Assembly (NCBI RefSeq): GCF_001433995.1
Contig: NZ_AZCX01000005.1
Location: forward strand, 85,427 to 149,426
DNA length: 64,000 nucleotides
Direction of reading: 5' to 3'
From: Secundilactobacillus kimchicus JCM 15530
GTDB lineage: Bacteria; Bacillota; Bacilli; Lactobacillales; Lactobacillaceae
Under the pieces are notes generated by a model that did no database searches, was not told the DNA's origin, and was given only the letters and a program-made list of their open reading frames with translations. Position numbers and translations under genes: made by a program. Positions 25,045-34,016 of the stretch are shown here, one piece after another (positions within the stretch are counted from its first letter, which is position 1; each line of letters opens with the position of its first letter).

Positions 25045-25761
25045 ATGAGTACACACATTGGTGCAGAAATGGGCGACATCGCCCCAACCGTTTTAATGCC
25101 AGGAGACCCGCTCCGGGCAAAGTACATTGCGGAAACTTTTTTGGATGATGTCGTTCAGTACAATGCCGTGCGAAATGCACTGGGCTTTACTGGAACTTAT
25201 AAAGGCCATCGGGTGTCTGTTCAGGGCACTGGTATGGGGATCCCATCAATCTCAATTTATACCAACGAACTGATTAAATTTTTTGGCGTTAAGCACCTCA
25301 TGCGGGTGGGTAGCATCGGTGGGTTTGGCGAAACCATTAAAATTCGCGATATTCTAATTGCCAGTTCGGCCAGCACTGATTCGGCCATTATTCAAAATAC
25401 CTTTGATCACGGTGTTATCTATGCGCCAACGGCTGATTTTTCGATGTTACTGAAGGCCTACCAATCGGCCCAGGAAGCCAACGTTGAAGTGAAGGTCGGT
25501 AACATCTTCAGTGCAGACCGGTTTTATAATGACGAACTAGACATTCAGCAATTGATTGATTATGGTTGTTTAGGGACGGAAATGGAAACGGCAGCCCTGT
25601 ATATGTTGGCTGCAAAATACGGCGTATCGGCGCTTTCTATCAACACGGTGAGTGACAATCTCACAACCGGGGAAGCTCTTTCTGCCCAGGACCGTCAGTC
25701 GTCGTTTGCTGACATGGCAACCGTTGCGTTAGAAACGGCCATTAAGTGTGACGAGGACTAA
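25045..25761 (+). CDS. deoD: Purine-nucleoside phosphorylase, DeoD type
   Basis: A 238-residue hexameric-type phosphorylase that splits purine (deoxy)nucleosides with phosphate into base and (deoxy)ribose 1-phosphate. The phosphate site begins at VLMPGDPLRAKYIAE, the family motif GTGMGIPSISIY is near residue 64, and LGTEMETAALYMLA near 180 holds the ribose-binding Glu-Met-Glu. The conserved active-site Asp is in INTVSDN. AGGAGGG precedes the ATG. Third gene of the operon. Confidence 0.96.
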   Translation: MSTHIGAEMGDIAPTVLMPGDPLRAKYIAETFLDDVVQYNAVRNALGFTGTYKGHRVSVQGTGMGIPSISIYTNELIKFFGVKHLMRVGSIGGFGETIKIRDILIASSASTDSAIIQNTFDHGVIYAPTADFSMLLKAYQSAQEANVEVKVGNIFSADRFYNDELDIQQLIDYGCLGTEMETAALYMLAAKYGVSALSINTVSDNLTTGEALSAQDRQSSFADMATVALETAIKCDED

Positions 25762-25786
25762 TCAATAGCGAAGGTCGGATAGGTAT

Positions 25787-26743
25787 ATGGAAAAAGAACC
25801 CAATGAAAAGCGTATTTTCGATAGCATCAAGGTTGCTCGGCTCTACTATGAATCAGGGCTTGGCCAGGCAGAGATTGCGAGTCAGTTAGCCATCTCACGC
25901 CCGACGGTTTCTCGATTATTGCAGTTTGCTCAAGACCAAGGTTACGTGCAAATTAAGATTGTTGATCCGTACGCTAGCGTTCAAAACCTCGAACGCGCAC
26001 TTGAAAAACGGTACGGGTTATCGTCCGCCCACGTGGTTTATACGAGCAGTAAGGACTATACCGAGTTAACGACGGCGTTAGGTAAATACGCGGCGGAGTA
26101 TTTGAGTCAGACGGTTAAAGATAACGACATTATTGGGGTTAGCTGGGGTAAGACGATGTATCAAGTCGCGCGTCACCTTGGTGCGCAAACGGCTCAAAAT
26201 GTTGCGTTAGTTGAACTAAAGGGTAGCGTGACCTACACCCCAACGCCGGTGTATGCCGAAGAAATTCTGATGACTTTTAGTCAGGCGTTTCACACTGCAC
26301 CAAACGTCTTACCCTTACCCGTGATTTTTGGGACTCAAACCACCCACGACATTGTGGTTCAAGACCGGCATATTCATAAAATGATTGAGCTAGGACAGCG
26401 GGCTAACATTGCAATTTACACGGTTGGGACGGTTCGCGACGATGCGTTACTATTTCAAACGGGGTATTTTTCAGAGACTGAACAGGCGGGAATTCAAGCA
26501 CATGCGGTCGGTGACATTTGTTCTCGGTTTTACGATGCTGCCGGAAACGTGGCCTGCCCCGAAATTGACCGCCGAACTGTCGGGGTTCAACTCGCCGACC
26601 TAGCTAAAAAAGAACACTCGATATTGGTGGCGGGTGGTGAACGAAAATTTGACGCAATTAAAGGTGCTTTGGCAGGGGGGTATCCCAACTGCCTCATTAC
26701 CGATATTGGCACCGCTCACCGCCTCATAGACGAAGCAGATTAG
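25787..26743 (+). CDS. deoR: SorC/DeoR-type regulator of the deoxynucleoside operon
   Basis: A 318-residue regulator of the SorC family, as B. subtilis DeoR is (not the E. coli DeoR fold). The N-terminal HTH covers about residues 12-55 ([30 protein letters not shown]). The C-terminal sugar-phosphate-binding domain contains [12 protein letters not shown] near residue 123, and [18 protein letters not shown] near the end. The probable inducer is deoxyribose 5-phosphate, by family. It lies inside the operon it presumably represses, between deoD and pdp. Confidence 0.9.
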   Translation: MEKEPNEKRIFDSIKVARLYYESGLGQAEIASQLAISRPTVSRLLQFAQDQGYVQIKIVDPYASVQNLERALEKRYGLSSAHVVYTSSKDYTELTTALGKYAAEYLSQTVKDNDIIGVSWGKTMYQVARHLGAQTAQNVALVELKGSVTYTPTPVYAEEILMTFSQAFHTAPNVLPLPVIFGTQTTHDIVVQDRHIHKMIELGQRANIAIYTVGTVRDDALLFQTGYFSETEQAGIQAHAVGDICSRFYDAAGNVACPEIDRRTVGVQLADLAKKEHSILVAGGERKFDAIKGALAGGYPNCLITDIGTAHRLIDEAD

Positions 26744-26765
26744 AACGGGTCAGGAGGAACGAATG

Positions 26766-28064
26766 ATGAGAATGGTCGACGTGATTGATCATAAGCGAAA
26801 CGGTGGGACCTTAACAGCCGAGGAAATTCAGTTTTTTGTCGGCGGAGTTACTGATGGTAGCATCCCGGACTACCAGACCAGTGCGTTGTTAATGGCGGTT
26901 TACTTCAACGGCATGACCGATTCGGAACAGGCAGAACTAGCGATGCAGATGTTGAAGTCAGGGGACCAATTGGACTTGTCCGACATTCCGGGGATCAAGG
27001 TCGATAAACATTCGACTGGTGGTGTTGGTGATAAAACGAGTATCCCGTTAGCGCCAATGATTGCCGCTCTAGGGATTCCAATCCCCATGATATCGGGGCG
27101 TGGGCTAGGTCATACTGGTGGCACGCTTGATAAGTTAGAGGCCATTCCAGGGTTTAACGTGGAGTTGACAGAAAGCCAGTTCAAGCATCAGGTTAAGGCC
27201 ATCAAAGTGGCAATTGTTGGGGCAACGGGAAATATTGCGCCGGCGGATAAAAAGATTTACGCACTACGAGACGTCACGGACACGGTTGACTCGATTCCGT
27301 TAATTGCGGGTTCCATTATGAGTAAAAAGATTGCTTCGGGAACCGATGCCTTAGTGCTAGATGTTAAGACCGGGTCGGGGGCTTTTATGAAGAGTGAAGC
27401 AGATGCAAAAGCCTTAGCGACCGCTCTGGTTTCAATCGGCCAAAACGTTGGGTTGCAGTGCATGGCGGTTATTTCGGACATGAATCAGCCCCTTGGCAAC
27501 ATGATTGGCAACGCCTTAGAAATTCAAGAATCAATTGATATTTTAAAGGGGCATGGCCCAGCAGACATTACTGATCTGGTCTTGACAATTGGAAGTCAAA
27601 TGGTCGTGTTGGCTAAGCAAGCAGCAGACTTAGACGAAGCTCGCGGGCGACTGCAAGCAGTCATTGATGATGGTTCCGCGTTGGCGGTCTTTCGGCAAAT
27701 GATTGAAGCTCAGGGCGGTGATGGTCAGGTTGTCTCAGACCCTACCCGATTACCACAAGCTCGCTACAAGATTGAGTTGCCAGCTAAAACGGCTGGCGTG
27801 GTCGCAAAAATAACCGCGGATGAACTGGGGATTGCGAGCCTATTATTGGGCGGTGGTCGCCAGACTAAGGATGACGAACTGGACTACGCAGTTGGGTTGG
27901 AACTTCACAAAAAGGTTGGTGACCCGGTGGCGGCTGGTGACTCACTGCTGACGATTCATAGTAATCGAGAAGCGGTTGATGATATTAAACAACTGTTGTA
28001 TGACAACATTGAAATTGCGGACGATGCGCAGCCACTGACGTTAATTCACGAGATTATTAACTAA
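26766..28064 (+). CDS. pdp: Pyrimidine-nucleoside phosphorylase
   Basis: A 432-residue phosphorylase for thymidine, deoxyuridine and uridine, releasing (deoxy)ribose 1-phosphate. The sequence follows B. subtilis Pdp closely: [27 protein letters not shown] (about 80-92, phosphate/nucleoside binding), [21 protein letters not shown], and [26 protein letters not shown] 26766 is chosen from AGGAGG at 26752-26757 and the family N-terminus; ATG 26763 is three bases earlier. With DeoD it gives the operon both purine and pyrimidine range. A terminator follows. Confidence 0.95.
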   Translation: MRMVDVIDHKRNGGTLTAEEIQFFVGGVTDGSIPDYQTSALLMAVYFNGMTDSEQAELAMQMLKSGDQLDLSDIPGIKVDKHSTGGVGDKTSIPLAPMIAALGIPIPMISGRGLGHTGGTLDKLEAIPGFNVELTESQFKHQVKAIKVAIVGATGNIAPADKKIYALRDVTDTVDSIPLIAGSIMSKKIASGTDALVLDVKTGSGAFMKSEADAKALATALVSIGQNVGLQCMAVISDMNQPLGNMIGNALEIQESIDILKGHGPADITDLVLTIGSQMVVLAKQAADLDEARGRLQAVIDDGSALAVFRQMIEAQGGDGQVVSDPTRLPQARYKIELPAKTAGVVAKITADELGIASLLLGGGRQTKDDELDYAVGLELHKKVGDPVAAGDSLLTIHSNREAVDDIKQLLYDNIEIADDAQPLTLIHEIIN

Positions 28065-28072
28065 TTAAAATG

Positions 28073-28112
28073 ACCGGATAACCAATCCAAGGGTTGGACT
28101 TATCCGGTTTTT
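28073..28112 (+). terminator. Rho-independent terminator after pdp
   Basis: ACCGGATAA pairs with TTATCCGGT with an inner CCAATCC/GGTTGG stem, then TTTT. Confidence 0.88.
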
Positions 28113-28135
28113 GATGACTGACAGCGGAATTTTTG

Positions 28136-28144
28136 TGCTATACT
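28136..28144 (+). promoter_or_regulatory. Extended -10 promoter of the DyP peroxidase gene
   Basis: TGCTATACT matches the extended -10 form, about 40 bases before the start codon. No clear -35. Confidence 0.5.
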
Positions 28145-28187
28145 TTATTTAGAATCACTACAAACTAGGTAATGGGAGGCGACTTAA

Positions 28188-29129
28188 ATGCCAATTGATT
28201 TAACTGATATTCAAGCGGTTTATAAGGACGCAGGAGAACATATTAACTTCACCACACTGGTTTTTAACCGGACTGACCAGGCCGCAGAACTGGCGGCTGT
28301 GCAGGCCTTTGCTGAGAGCTATCCCTCAATTGTCAACAGTATGAATATTCGCTATCCAGATGCCAAATTAGCGGTGGCAGTCGGTTTCAGTAACGCCGGT
28401 TGGACGTATTTGTTTCCCAATGCAGATAAGCCCAAGCAACTGGTTGACTTTGAACCCGTGGTCGGGCCAAAATACACGGCACCAGCAACGCCTGGCGATT
28501 TATTTTTCCATGTTCGAGCGGTGACCGAGGCCGTTGTTTACGAAATTATGGATCAGTTTAGTGAATTCTTCCGGGGCGTCACCACCGTTGAAGACGAAAC
28601 GCACGGTTTTCGGTATTTTGAGGGCCGGGCAATTATCGGGTTTATTGATGGCACCGAAAATCCCAGTGTGTTGCAGGCACCAGAATACGCTGTAATCGGT
28701 GATGAAGACCCAGCCTTCATTAACGGGTCATATGCGTTTGCCCAAAAGTACAACCACAACATGGACGCGTGGAAAGACTTACCTACGGACCAGCAAGAAA
28801 AGGCCATTGGCCGGCACAAGTTTTCCGACCGGGAGCTCCCCGACGAAGAAAAGGCGCCCAATGCGCACAACATTGCGTCGCAGGATAACGAGGGTGGTGT
28901 GGAACATAAAATCGTGCGGATGAACGTGCCGTTTTCCGACCCTGCTTCAAACGTGACGGGGACCTACTTTATCGGTTATTCCCGTGAGTATGCCGTTGTT
29001 CGCCGGATGCTTGAAAACATGTTTTCTCAAAGCGACCGGTTATTAGATTTTAGTACCCCTGTGACGGGCAATTTATTTTATATTCCCTCCCTCTCAATGA
29101 TTGACAGAATTGCTGACGGCGACCTGTAA
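28188..29129 (+). CDS. DyP-type haem peroxidase (YfeX-like, class B)
   Basis: A 313-residue dye-decolourising peroxidase, using haem and hydrogen peroxide. The GxxDG motif is GFIDGTENP near residue 150 (catalytic Asp). The proximal haem histidine is likely that in APNAHN near residue 225, after SDRELPDEEK. The distal Arg is in the IVRMNVPF stretch. There is no Tat or Sec signal, so it is cytoplasmic. Since lactobacilli rarely make haem, it presumably uses imported haem; a haem-uptake operon lies 20 kb away in this window. GGGAGG precedes the ATG. Monocistronic. Confidence 0.92.
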   Translation: MPIDLTDIQAVYKDAGEHINFTTLVFNRTDQAAELAAVQAFAESYPSIVNSMNIRYPDAKLAVAVGFSNAGWTYLFPNADKPKQLVDFEPVVGPKYTAPATPGDLFFHVRAVTEAVVYEIMDQFSEFFRGVTTVEDETHGFRYFEGRAIIGFIDGTENPSVLQAPEYAVIGDEDPAFINGSYAFAQKYNHNMDAWKDLPTDQQEKAIGRHKFSDRELPDEEKAPNAHNIASQDNEGGVEHKIVRMNVPFSDPASNVTGTYFIGYSREYAVVRRMLENMFSQSDRLLDFSTPVTGNLFYIPSLSMIDRIADGDL

Positions 29130-29228
29130 CGCCCAGCAGTTGTGTCGGGAATGCGTTGACAGGCCCACCCACATTCGCTACATTAAAAGTATTGTGAACA
29201 AATTTTGAATTTTGAGAGGTTGAAAACT

Positions 29229-30353
29229 GTGGGGGTCTATTTCTACGACATTAAACTAGCGGTGGTTTTCTTTCCGCTAGTGGCGATTTTAATTACGTTT
29301 CCGTTTTTACTAGTTCACTATCACCGGTTTGGGGCCATTTCTCGGTGGTCGATTTTAATGCTTTACAGCTTTGTGTTTTATATGATGTGCGCTTATTTCT
29401 TGATTGTTTTTCCACTGCCGTCCGTCGCAGCCGTGGCGAAGCTAACAACGCCAGAGTATAATTTGCGGCCGCTGTTATTTATCCATGAATTTATGGCGTA
29501 CAACCCATTTCGACTGAGTGATCCGGCAACCTGGTTGGCGGCAATCAAGGCCCCGACGTTGATTCAACCGTTATTTAATATTTTTCTGACGGTGCCATTT
29601 GGCGTCTTCTTGCGCGTGTATTTTAGGCGGCCATGGTGGCAAGTGGTCCTGCTATCATTTACGCTATCGCTGTTCTTTGAGTTGACCCAGCTGTCTGGCC
29701 TCTACGGCATTTATCCGCGGCCTTATCGGTTGTTTGACGTGGACGATTTACTGCTAAATACCACTGGGGGTTGGCTGGGCTTTGGCCTTGGACGACTTGT
29801 TTTGCCACTGCTACCATCGTCAGCTCATACGATGGCCAAGTTGCAACGCCGGTCACACGTGGTTTCATCTTTTCGACACGCTACGGCGGCGGTGGTCGAC
29901 TGGATCTTTGTTTTGGTGGCCACGATTTTGCTGCAGTTAGCCTTGGGTGTGATGCATGTGGAATTGGGCAACTTGTCACCCGTCTTGTGGCCGGTTGCTG
30001 TTGGTCTGGTTATTTTACTGCCAGAATTAATCTGGCATCAAACCATTGGCCAACGGGCCGTTCACATTAAGCTAGTAGCAAGCAATCCCCAAGAGCGATT
30101 AGCTGCTAAGAACGTGGTGTTACGGACCCTCATTGGGTTTTCATTGGTCGGCGTTTGGACCATCGTCGAAGTCGTGTTGGCCGAATTAAAATTACCACTG
30201 GTCCTCTCTGACCGGGTAGCGTTTGGGTTACTGGCCTACACCGGACTTAATTTTCTCGTGATGGGTCTGGATGTGTTGGTCGATATTTTTCGGCCCAGTC
30301 ACGATTTATTTTTCGAACGGTGGAGCGGGACGCGCCTGGTTTCCACTTATTAG
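29229..30353 (+). CDS. VanZ-RDD fusion membrane protein
   Basis: A 374-residue membrane protein. The N-terminal half (about residues 1-205) has five helices and reads as a VanZ domain: NIFLTVPFGVFLRVYFRR, SLFFELTQLSGLYGIYPRPYRLFDVDDLLLNTTGGWLGFGLG. The C-terminal half (about 220-365) resembles an RDD domain with three helices (FRHATAAVVDWIFVLVA, HQTIGQRAVHIKLV). VanZ relatives confer low-level teicoplanin resistance or affect envelope stress; function here is unknown. GTG 29229 follows GAGAGGT by eight bases and is preferred over the upstream TTG 29205. Confidence 0.82.
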   Translation: MGVYFYDIKLAVVFFPLVAILITFPFLLVHYHRFGAISRWSILMLYSFVFYMMCAYFLIVFPLPSVAAVAKLTTPEYNLRPLLFIHEFMAYNPFRLSDPATWLAAIKAPTLIQPLFNIFLTVPFGVFLRVYFRRPWWQVVLLSFTLSLFFELTQLSGLYGIYPRPYRLFDVDDLLLNTTGGWLGFGLGRLVLPLLPSSAHTMAKLQRRSHVVSSFRHATAAVVDWIFVLVATILLQLALGVMHVELGNLSPVLWPVAVGLVILLPELIWHQTIGQRAVHIKLVASNPQERLAAKNVVLRTLIGFSLVGVWTIVEVVLAELKLPLVLSDRVAFGLLAYTGLNFLVMGLDVLVDIFRPSHDLFFERWSGTRLVSTY

Positions 30354-30390
30354 GTAGAACGACGCGATTCGGTTAGCTTCAAAGTTGGAT

Positions 30391-30424
30391 AAAAAACCCA
30401 CTTCATTTTTGAAGTGGGTTTTTA
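30391..30424. terminator. Bidirectional terminator between VanZ-RDD and NAD(P)-binding genes
   Basis: AAACCCACTTC and GAAGTGGGTTT form a perfect 11-bp stem with A-run and T-run on opposite sides. Confidence 0.92.
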
Positions 30425-30471
30425 GTATGCCGTTAGCCGGTACAACGAGGCTAATCAGTTGCCGTTAACCA

Positions 30472-31113
30472 TCAGTAAAAAGCGGGTTTGTCGCCATCGG
30501 TGTTGGGTTGATTGACCCCGAGCGAGGCCCCAATGTGAGTGGTTGGGTCGTTAATGATTGAAACGACAAGGTCGGCGACACTCTTACGTGAGACCTCGGT
30601 ACCCTTGAAGGAATCGTTGCGTTGAGTGAGTTCGTAGTTAACCGTGTCGTCGTTGGACAACCAAGCGGGCCGGATAATGGTGGTGGCTAATCCGCTGGTT
30701 TCAATTACGTGGGCCGCTGCGGTATAGGGTTCCAGGTAGCCGCCGTCTAACATTTGGTGATTCCACTCACCGAATTTTCCTGGGACTTCGTCGTAGATTC
30801 CCAGCGTTGAAATCCAGATGAGGCGCTTAACGTCGCTGTTTTTCATAGCTGATACGACGGCTTGAGCCTGTGCTTCGATATTACTACCAGCCAGATTGGC
30901 GTAAACAATGTCTTGACCGGTCATGGCGCGACTGAGTTGGGCGACATCGGTCGCATCGCCTTCGATGACGCGCTCGCGACTGGGATCACTGACACTCAAG
31001 CGGTCGGCGTGTCGTAAAAAGAGCGTCAGCGAATGCTGGGTCTCGGTTAACAACTGGTGGGTTGCCAACCGCGCAATTTTACCATTAGCACCTAAAATTA
31101 AAACAGAAGTCAT
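30472..31113 (-). CDS. NAD(P)-binding, NmrA/atypical-SDR-like protein
   Basis: A 213-residue atypical SDR. The N-terminal Rossmann motif is LILGANGKIAR (degenerate GxxGxxG), and RLIWISTLGIYDEVPG near residue 95 plus the following segment are typical of NmrA/YwnB-like oxidoreductases or sensors. The usual YxxxK catalytic pair is not evident, which fits this group. The gene is 56 bases downstream of a TetR regulator on the same strand and probably shares its transcript. Such pairs often respond to electrophiles or redox changes; that is inference. Confidence 0.85.
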   Translation of the reverse strand: MTSVLILGANGKIARLATHQLLTETQHSLTLFLRHADRLSVSDPSRERVIEGDATDVAQLSRAMTGQDIVYANLAGSNIEAQAQAVVSAMKNSDVKRLIWISTLGIYDEVPGKFGEWNHQMLDGGYLEPYTAAAHVIETSGLATTIIRPAWLSNDDTVNYELTQRNDSFKGTEVSRKSVADLVVSIINDPTTHIGASLGVNQPNTDGDKPAFY

Positions 31114-31169
31114 TTAAACCACTCCTCAATGTTTGGATAAGCCAAGTATAACGATCTCAGCTGATCTTT

Positions 31170-31751
31170 TTAACGGACAACTGATGAATGACTGTCCGGA
31201 TGCTGTCGCTCAGTTAGGCCGTCGATACCGTCTTGTAGGTAATTGCAGATAAACTGACGTTCTTCGGTTAACGGTAGTCGGTCCTGGTCGGTGAGCCAGT
31301 CGTTAATGGTGGCGTATAGGGCCGTACTTAACGCGGTTTGCAAGAACTGGGAGTAACGGTTGTCGACCGAAAAATGTTTTGTTTGAGCGAGGTCAGCGAG
31401 AATTTGTTTAATCATCGTTTTAAAGTGGGCCTTAATAATCGTCTCCGGGGCATTTTGCGTATCGAGCGCGAAAATTCGTTGGTAGAAGGTCTGATTATCC
31501 TGAAAGTAGTGGAGTAATTGGTCCACGGTTTGCGTCCAGTACCGAAACGTTTCACATTTGGTGGCGGCCGCACCGACTTCGGTTTGGTAGATCCAAGCTA
31601 AGACGTCGTACTTATCGCGGTAAAAATCATAGAATGTTTGGCGTCGCAATTGGGCTTGCTTCATGATAGCGGTTACGGAAACGGCGTCAAAGGGGACGCT
31701 GACCACAAGTTCTTTCGTGGCAGTCGCAATTTTCTGTTGGGTTTTTAGCAT
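31170..31751 (-). CDS. TetR-family regulator, DhaS-like
   Basis: A 193-residue regulator. The HTH is at about residues 8-48 (SVTAIMKQAQLRRQTFYDFYRDKYDVLAWIY), with a C-terminal domain like that of the DhaS/TetR_C_8 group. ATG at 31751 has GGAGGTG ahead on the minus strand; an upstream start at 31781 is not needed. It is divergent from the EF-G-binding-protein gene and directly precedes the NAD(P)-binding protein gene, its likely target. Confidence 0.88.
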   Translation of the reverse strand: MLKTQQKIATATKELVVSVPFDAVSVTAIMKQAQLRRQTFYDFYRDKYDVLAWIYQTEVGAAATKCETFRYWTQTVDQLLHYFQDNQTFYQRIFALDTQNAPETIIKAHFKTMIKQILADLAQTKHFSVDNRYSQFLQTALSTALYATINDWLTDQDRLPLTEERQFICNYLQDGIDGLTERQHPDSHSSVVR

Positions 31752-31819
31752 TAAAACACCTCCAATAAATCCTATGCTCATTGTAACCCTTTTACCGTCA
31801 TAAATTGCAGCTTAACGCG

Positions 31820-31848
31820 TTGTTTGTCCCACAATGTTTGGGTATAAT
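31820..31848 (+). promoter_or_regulatory. Promoter of the FusB-like/VTC operon
   Basis: TTGTTT (31820-31825), 17 bases, TATAAT (31843-31848). Confidence 0.72.
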
Positions 31849-31898
31849 GAAAACCAGACAGCAGTTGACTTGATAGCTGCAGAAGGGCTTGGATAGGG

Positions 31899-32531
31899 AT
31901 GAAACCTTTTGAATTCACGGTCTTAAAAAACGGGGTGGCAAGACTTGTTGCGGGGTATTCCGCCAACCTTGACCCGGTTGTTTTAGACGTTTTAAAGGCC
32001 GACGCGATTGACTTAGCGAAGACTTTTTTGATTGCGGACGACGCGCTGACAACGAATTTTATTTTTGAGTTGACGAATCGACGATTGACCATCGAACAGG
32101 CGACCGAAGCGCTGACGACGTTGCGGCCACAGGTGACGGGATTCCCATCGGTGACGCCGGCCACTTTGGCGACGTTGTTTAAAAAGAGCCACCACTTGGT
32201 TGAACCGGATTGGCAACGGTTAGACCTTAGAATGCTGACGTATCTCGGCTGGAATGATATCGCCACCCATCAAAAATTTATCGTGGCCGTTCAAGCTGAT
32301 CGGCTCGTTGGCGTCCGTGGGACTTTATCAGCAGGGATCCACAACGGGGTTTGCGCGATTTGCCAAACGATGAGTCGCGTGTCGATGTTTACGGCAACAA
32401 CCGCCACCAATCACGTCGGCAATTATCGGACAAATGGGAACTACATTTGTCGTGATAGTGGTCAGTGTAACCGGCAATTCACTAGCGATGAGGGGTTGCA
32501 GGCATTTTTGGAAACGGTGCATCCTCACTAA
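31899..32531 (+). CDS. FusB-family elongation factor G-binding protein
   Basis: A 210-residue protein with the two-part layout of FusB/FusC: an N-terminal helical bundle (about 1-130) and a C-terminal treble-clef zinc finger. The four zinc ligands are Cys152 and Cys155 (CAIC) and Cys184 and Cys190 (ICRDSGQC). FusB binds EF-G on the ribosome and frees it when fusidic acid is present; chromosomal relatives in Firmicutes are called EF-G-binding or FBP-domain proteins and their normal role is unclear. It precedes the VTC gene by 31 bases without a terminator, so co-transcription is likely. Confidence 0.85.
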   Translation: MKPFEFTVLKNGVARLVAGYSANLDPVVLDVLKADAIDLAKTFLIADDALTTNFIFELTNRRLTIEQATEALTTLRPQVTGFPSVTPATLATLFKKSHHLVEPDWQRLDLRMLTYLGWNDIATHQKFIVAVQADRLVGVRGTLSAGIHNGVCAICQTMSRVSMFTATTATNHVGNYRTNGNYICRDSGQCNRQFTSDEGLQAFLETVHPH

Positions 32532-32562
32532 GGGGAGAAAAGCACACTAGGGGAGTGAGCAA

Positions 32563-33303
32563 ATGGCACTTAAGCGAGTTTTTGAGCGCCGCGAAATGAA
32601 GTACCTGTTAAGTATGGCGGATTATTTAGCGCTTCGCCGTTTAATGGGGTCTCATATGCAGGAAGATGAGTATGGTCGTACCGCTATCATGTCGTTGTAC
32701 TTCGATACACCCGACTATCAGATGATTCAGAGCAGTATGGCCGGTGGCGACTATAAGGAAAAGTTTCGGCTTCGAAGTTATGGCACGCCCGGCCCGGAAC
32801 AACCGATTTTTTTGGAACTCAAGAAAAAGATTGAGCGGGTGGTCTATAAGCGACGCATTAGCGTCCCGTACCGAACAATTCATCAGGTGATTTCACCCGG
32901 TCAAATCCGGGTGATGGACCGACCGTTAACGGCCAATGAAGCTCAGATTCAACGCGAGATTCAGTGGGTGTTTGACCGTTATCAACTGGAACCTAAGGTC
33001 TTGGTCGTTTACGACCGGATTGCGCTGTTTAAAGCCGATGACGCTGAATTTCGGGTCACGTTTGATTTCGATGTTCGTTATCGCACGGATGACATGACGA
33101 TGGCTGATGGCAGTTTTGGGCAGCCCATCACAGCCGACTTTGACGTGATTATGGAAGTCAAAGCGATGGGGGCTTATCCGATCTGGTTTTCCGATATTGT
33201 GAATAAGCTGCACCTCGTTCGGGGACGATTTTCAAAGTATGGTTACATTTATGAACACTACATTAGTCAGGGGGAGACAAATAATGTTACAGAACCTGTT
33301 TGA
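32563..33303 (+). CDS. VTC-domain polyphosphate polymerase
   Basis: A 246-residue VTC domain protein, related to the catalytic subunit of the yeast vacuolar polyphosphate polymerase. The basic and acidic residues of the tunnel fold are visible: RREMKYLL at the N-terminus, KEKFRLRSYG near residue 66, FLELKKK near 85, KVLVVYDRIAL near 145, FDFDVRYR near 168 and IMEVKA near 203. It should make polyphosphate from nucleoside triphosphates at the inner face of the membrane. GGGGAG precedes the ATG. Its end overlaps the DUF4956 gene by 20 bases. Confidence 0.9.
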   Translation: MALKRVFERREMKYLLSMADYLALRRLMGSHMQEDEYGRTAIMSLYFDTPDYQMIQSSMAGGDYKEKFRLRSYGTPGPEQPIFLELKKKIERVVYKRRISVPYRTIHQVISPGQIRVMDRPLTANEAQIQREIQWVFDRYQLEPKVLVVYDRIALFKADDAEFRVTFDFDVRYRTDDMTMADGSFGQPITADFDVIMEVKAMGAYPIWFSDIVNKLHLVRGRFSKYGYIYEHYISQGETNNVTEPV

Positions 33304-33970
33304 AACCGGTAAGACGGTGCAGTATACAATGCCAACAATTCTAGGCAGCATCATGGCGTCAATCGTGTTAGGACTTTTTATCGGGTGGGTGTACATGTTT
33401 CGAAACGCCTATTCCAAGAACTTTGTGGTGACACTGGCCACGTTGCCAGTTCTCGTGCAATTGGTTGTGATGCTCGTTAATATGAACGGGAGCGTGGGCA
33501 CTGGATTAGCTGTTCTTGGGGCATTTAGCCTGATTCGGTTCCGGTCTGTTGCTGGGAGTTCCCGCGACATTGCCACGATTTTTTGGTCAATGGGTACTGG
33601 ATTGGCGACGGGCATGGGATTCATTTTTTACGCCGTCTTTTTTGCCGTCATCGTTGGCTCGTTAATGCTGATCTTAAACCTGACTAAGTTTGGGACCCGA
33701 CAAGAAACGGGTGAGCGGGAGTTGCGAATTACCATTCCTGAGGAGTTGGACTATCCGAATTTGTTCGACGAGTTACTTAAAACGTTTACGTACGAGTATC
33801 AGTATGATTCGGTTAAAACGACGACGATGGGTTCGGTCTACGAGCTGTCGTATTACGTAAAGCTCAAGGATGTGAGTCAAGAAAAGCACCTGATTGATGA
33901 GGTCCGGGTGCGAAACGGTAATTTGCCAGTTGTGATGAGCAAAATTTCGTCACGAACGCAGGAACTATAA
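33284..33970 (+). CDS. DUF4956 membrane protein
   Basis: A 228-residue protein with about four helices in the first 145 residues and a soluble C-terminal domain (about 150-228). AFSLIRFRSVAGSSRDIATIFWSMGTGLATG is the typical DUF4956 core. The family almost always accompanies VTC polymerases and may be the membrane partner or conduit for polyphosphate; this is inferred from gene context. ATG 33284 has GGGGGAG at good spacing and starts inside the VTC gene, showing translational coupling. Confidence 0.88.
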   Translation: MLQNLFETGKTVQYTMPTILGSIMASIVLGLFIGWVYMFRNAYSKNFVVTLATLPVLVQLVVMLVNMNGSVGTGLAVLGAFSLIRFRSVAGSSRDIATIFWSMGTGLATGMGFIFYAVFFAVIVGSLMLILNLTKFGTRQETGERELRITIPEELDYPNLFDELLKTFTYEYQYDSVKTTTMGSVYELSYYVKLKDVSQEKHLIDEVRVRNGNLPVVMSKISSRTQEL

Positions 33971-34016
33971 AATTGGATTAAGAGAAGTAGTGAGTTTAAT
34001 TCTAGGGGGAATCATC

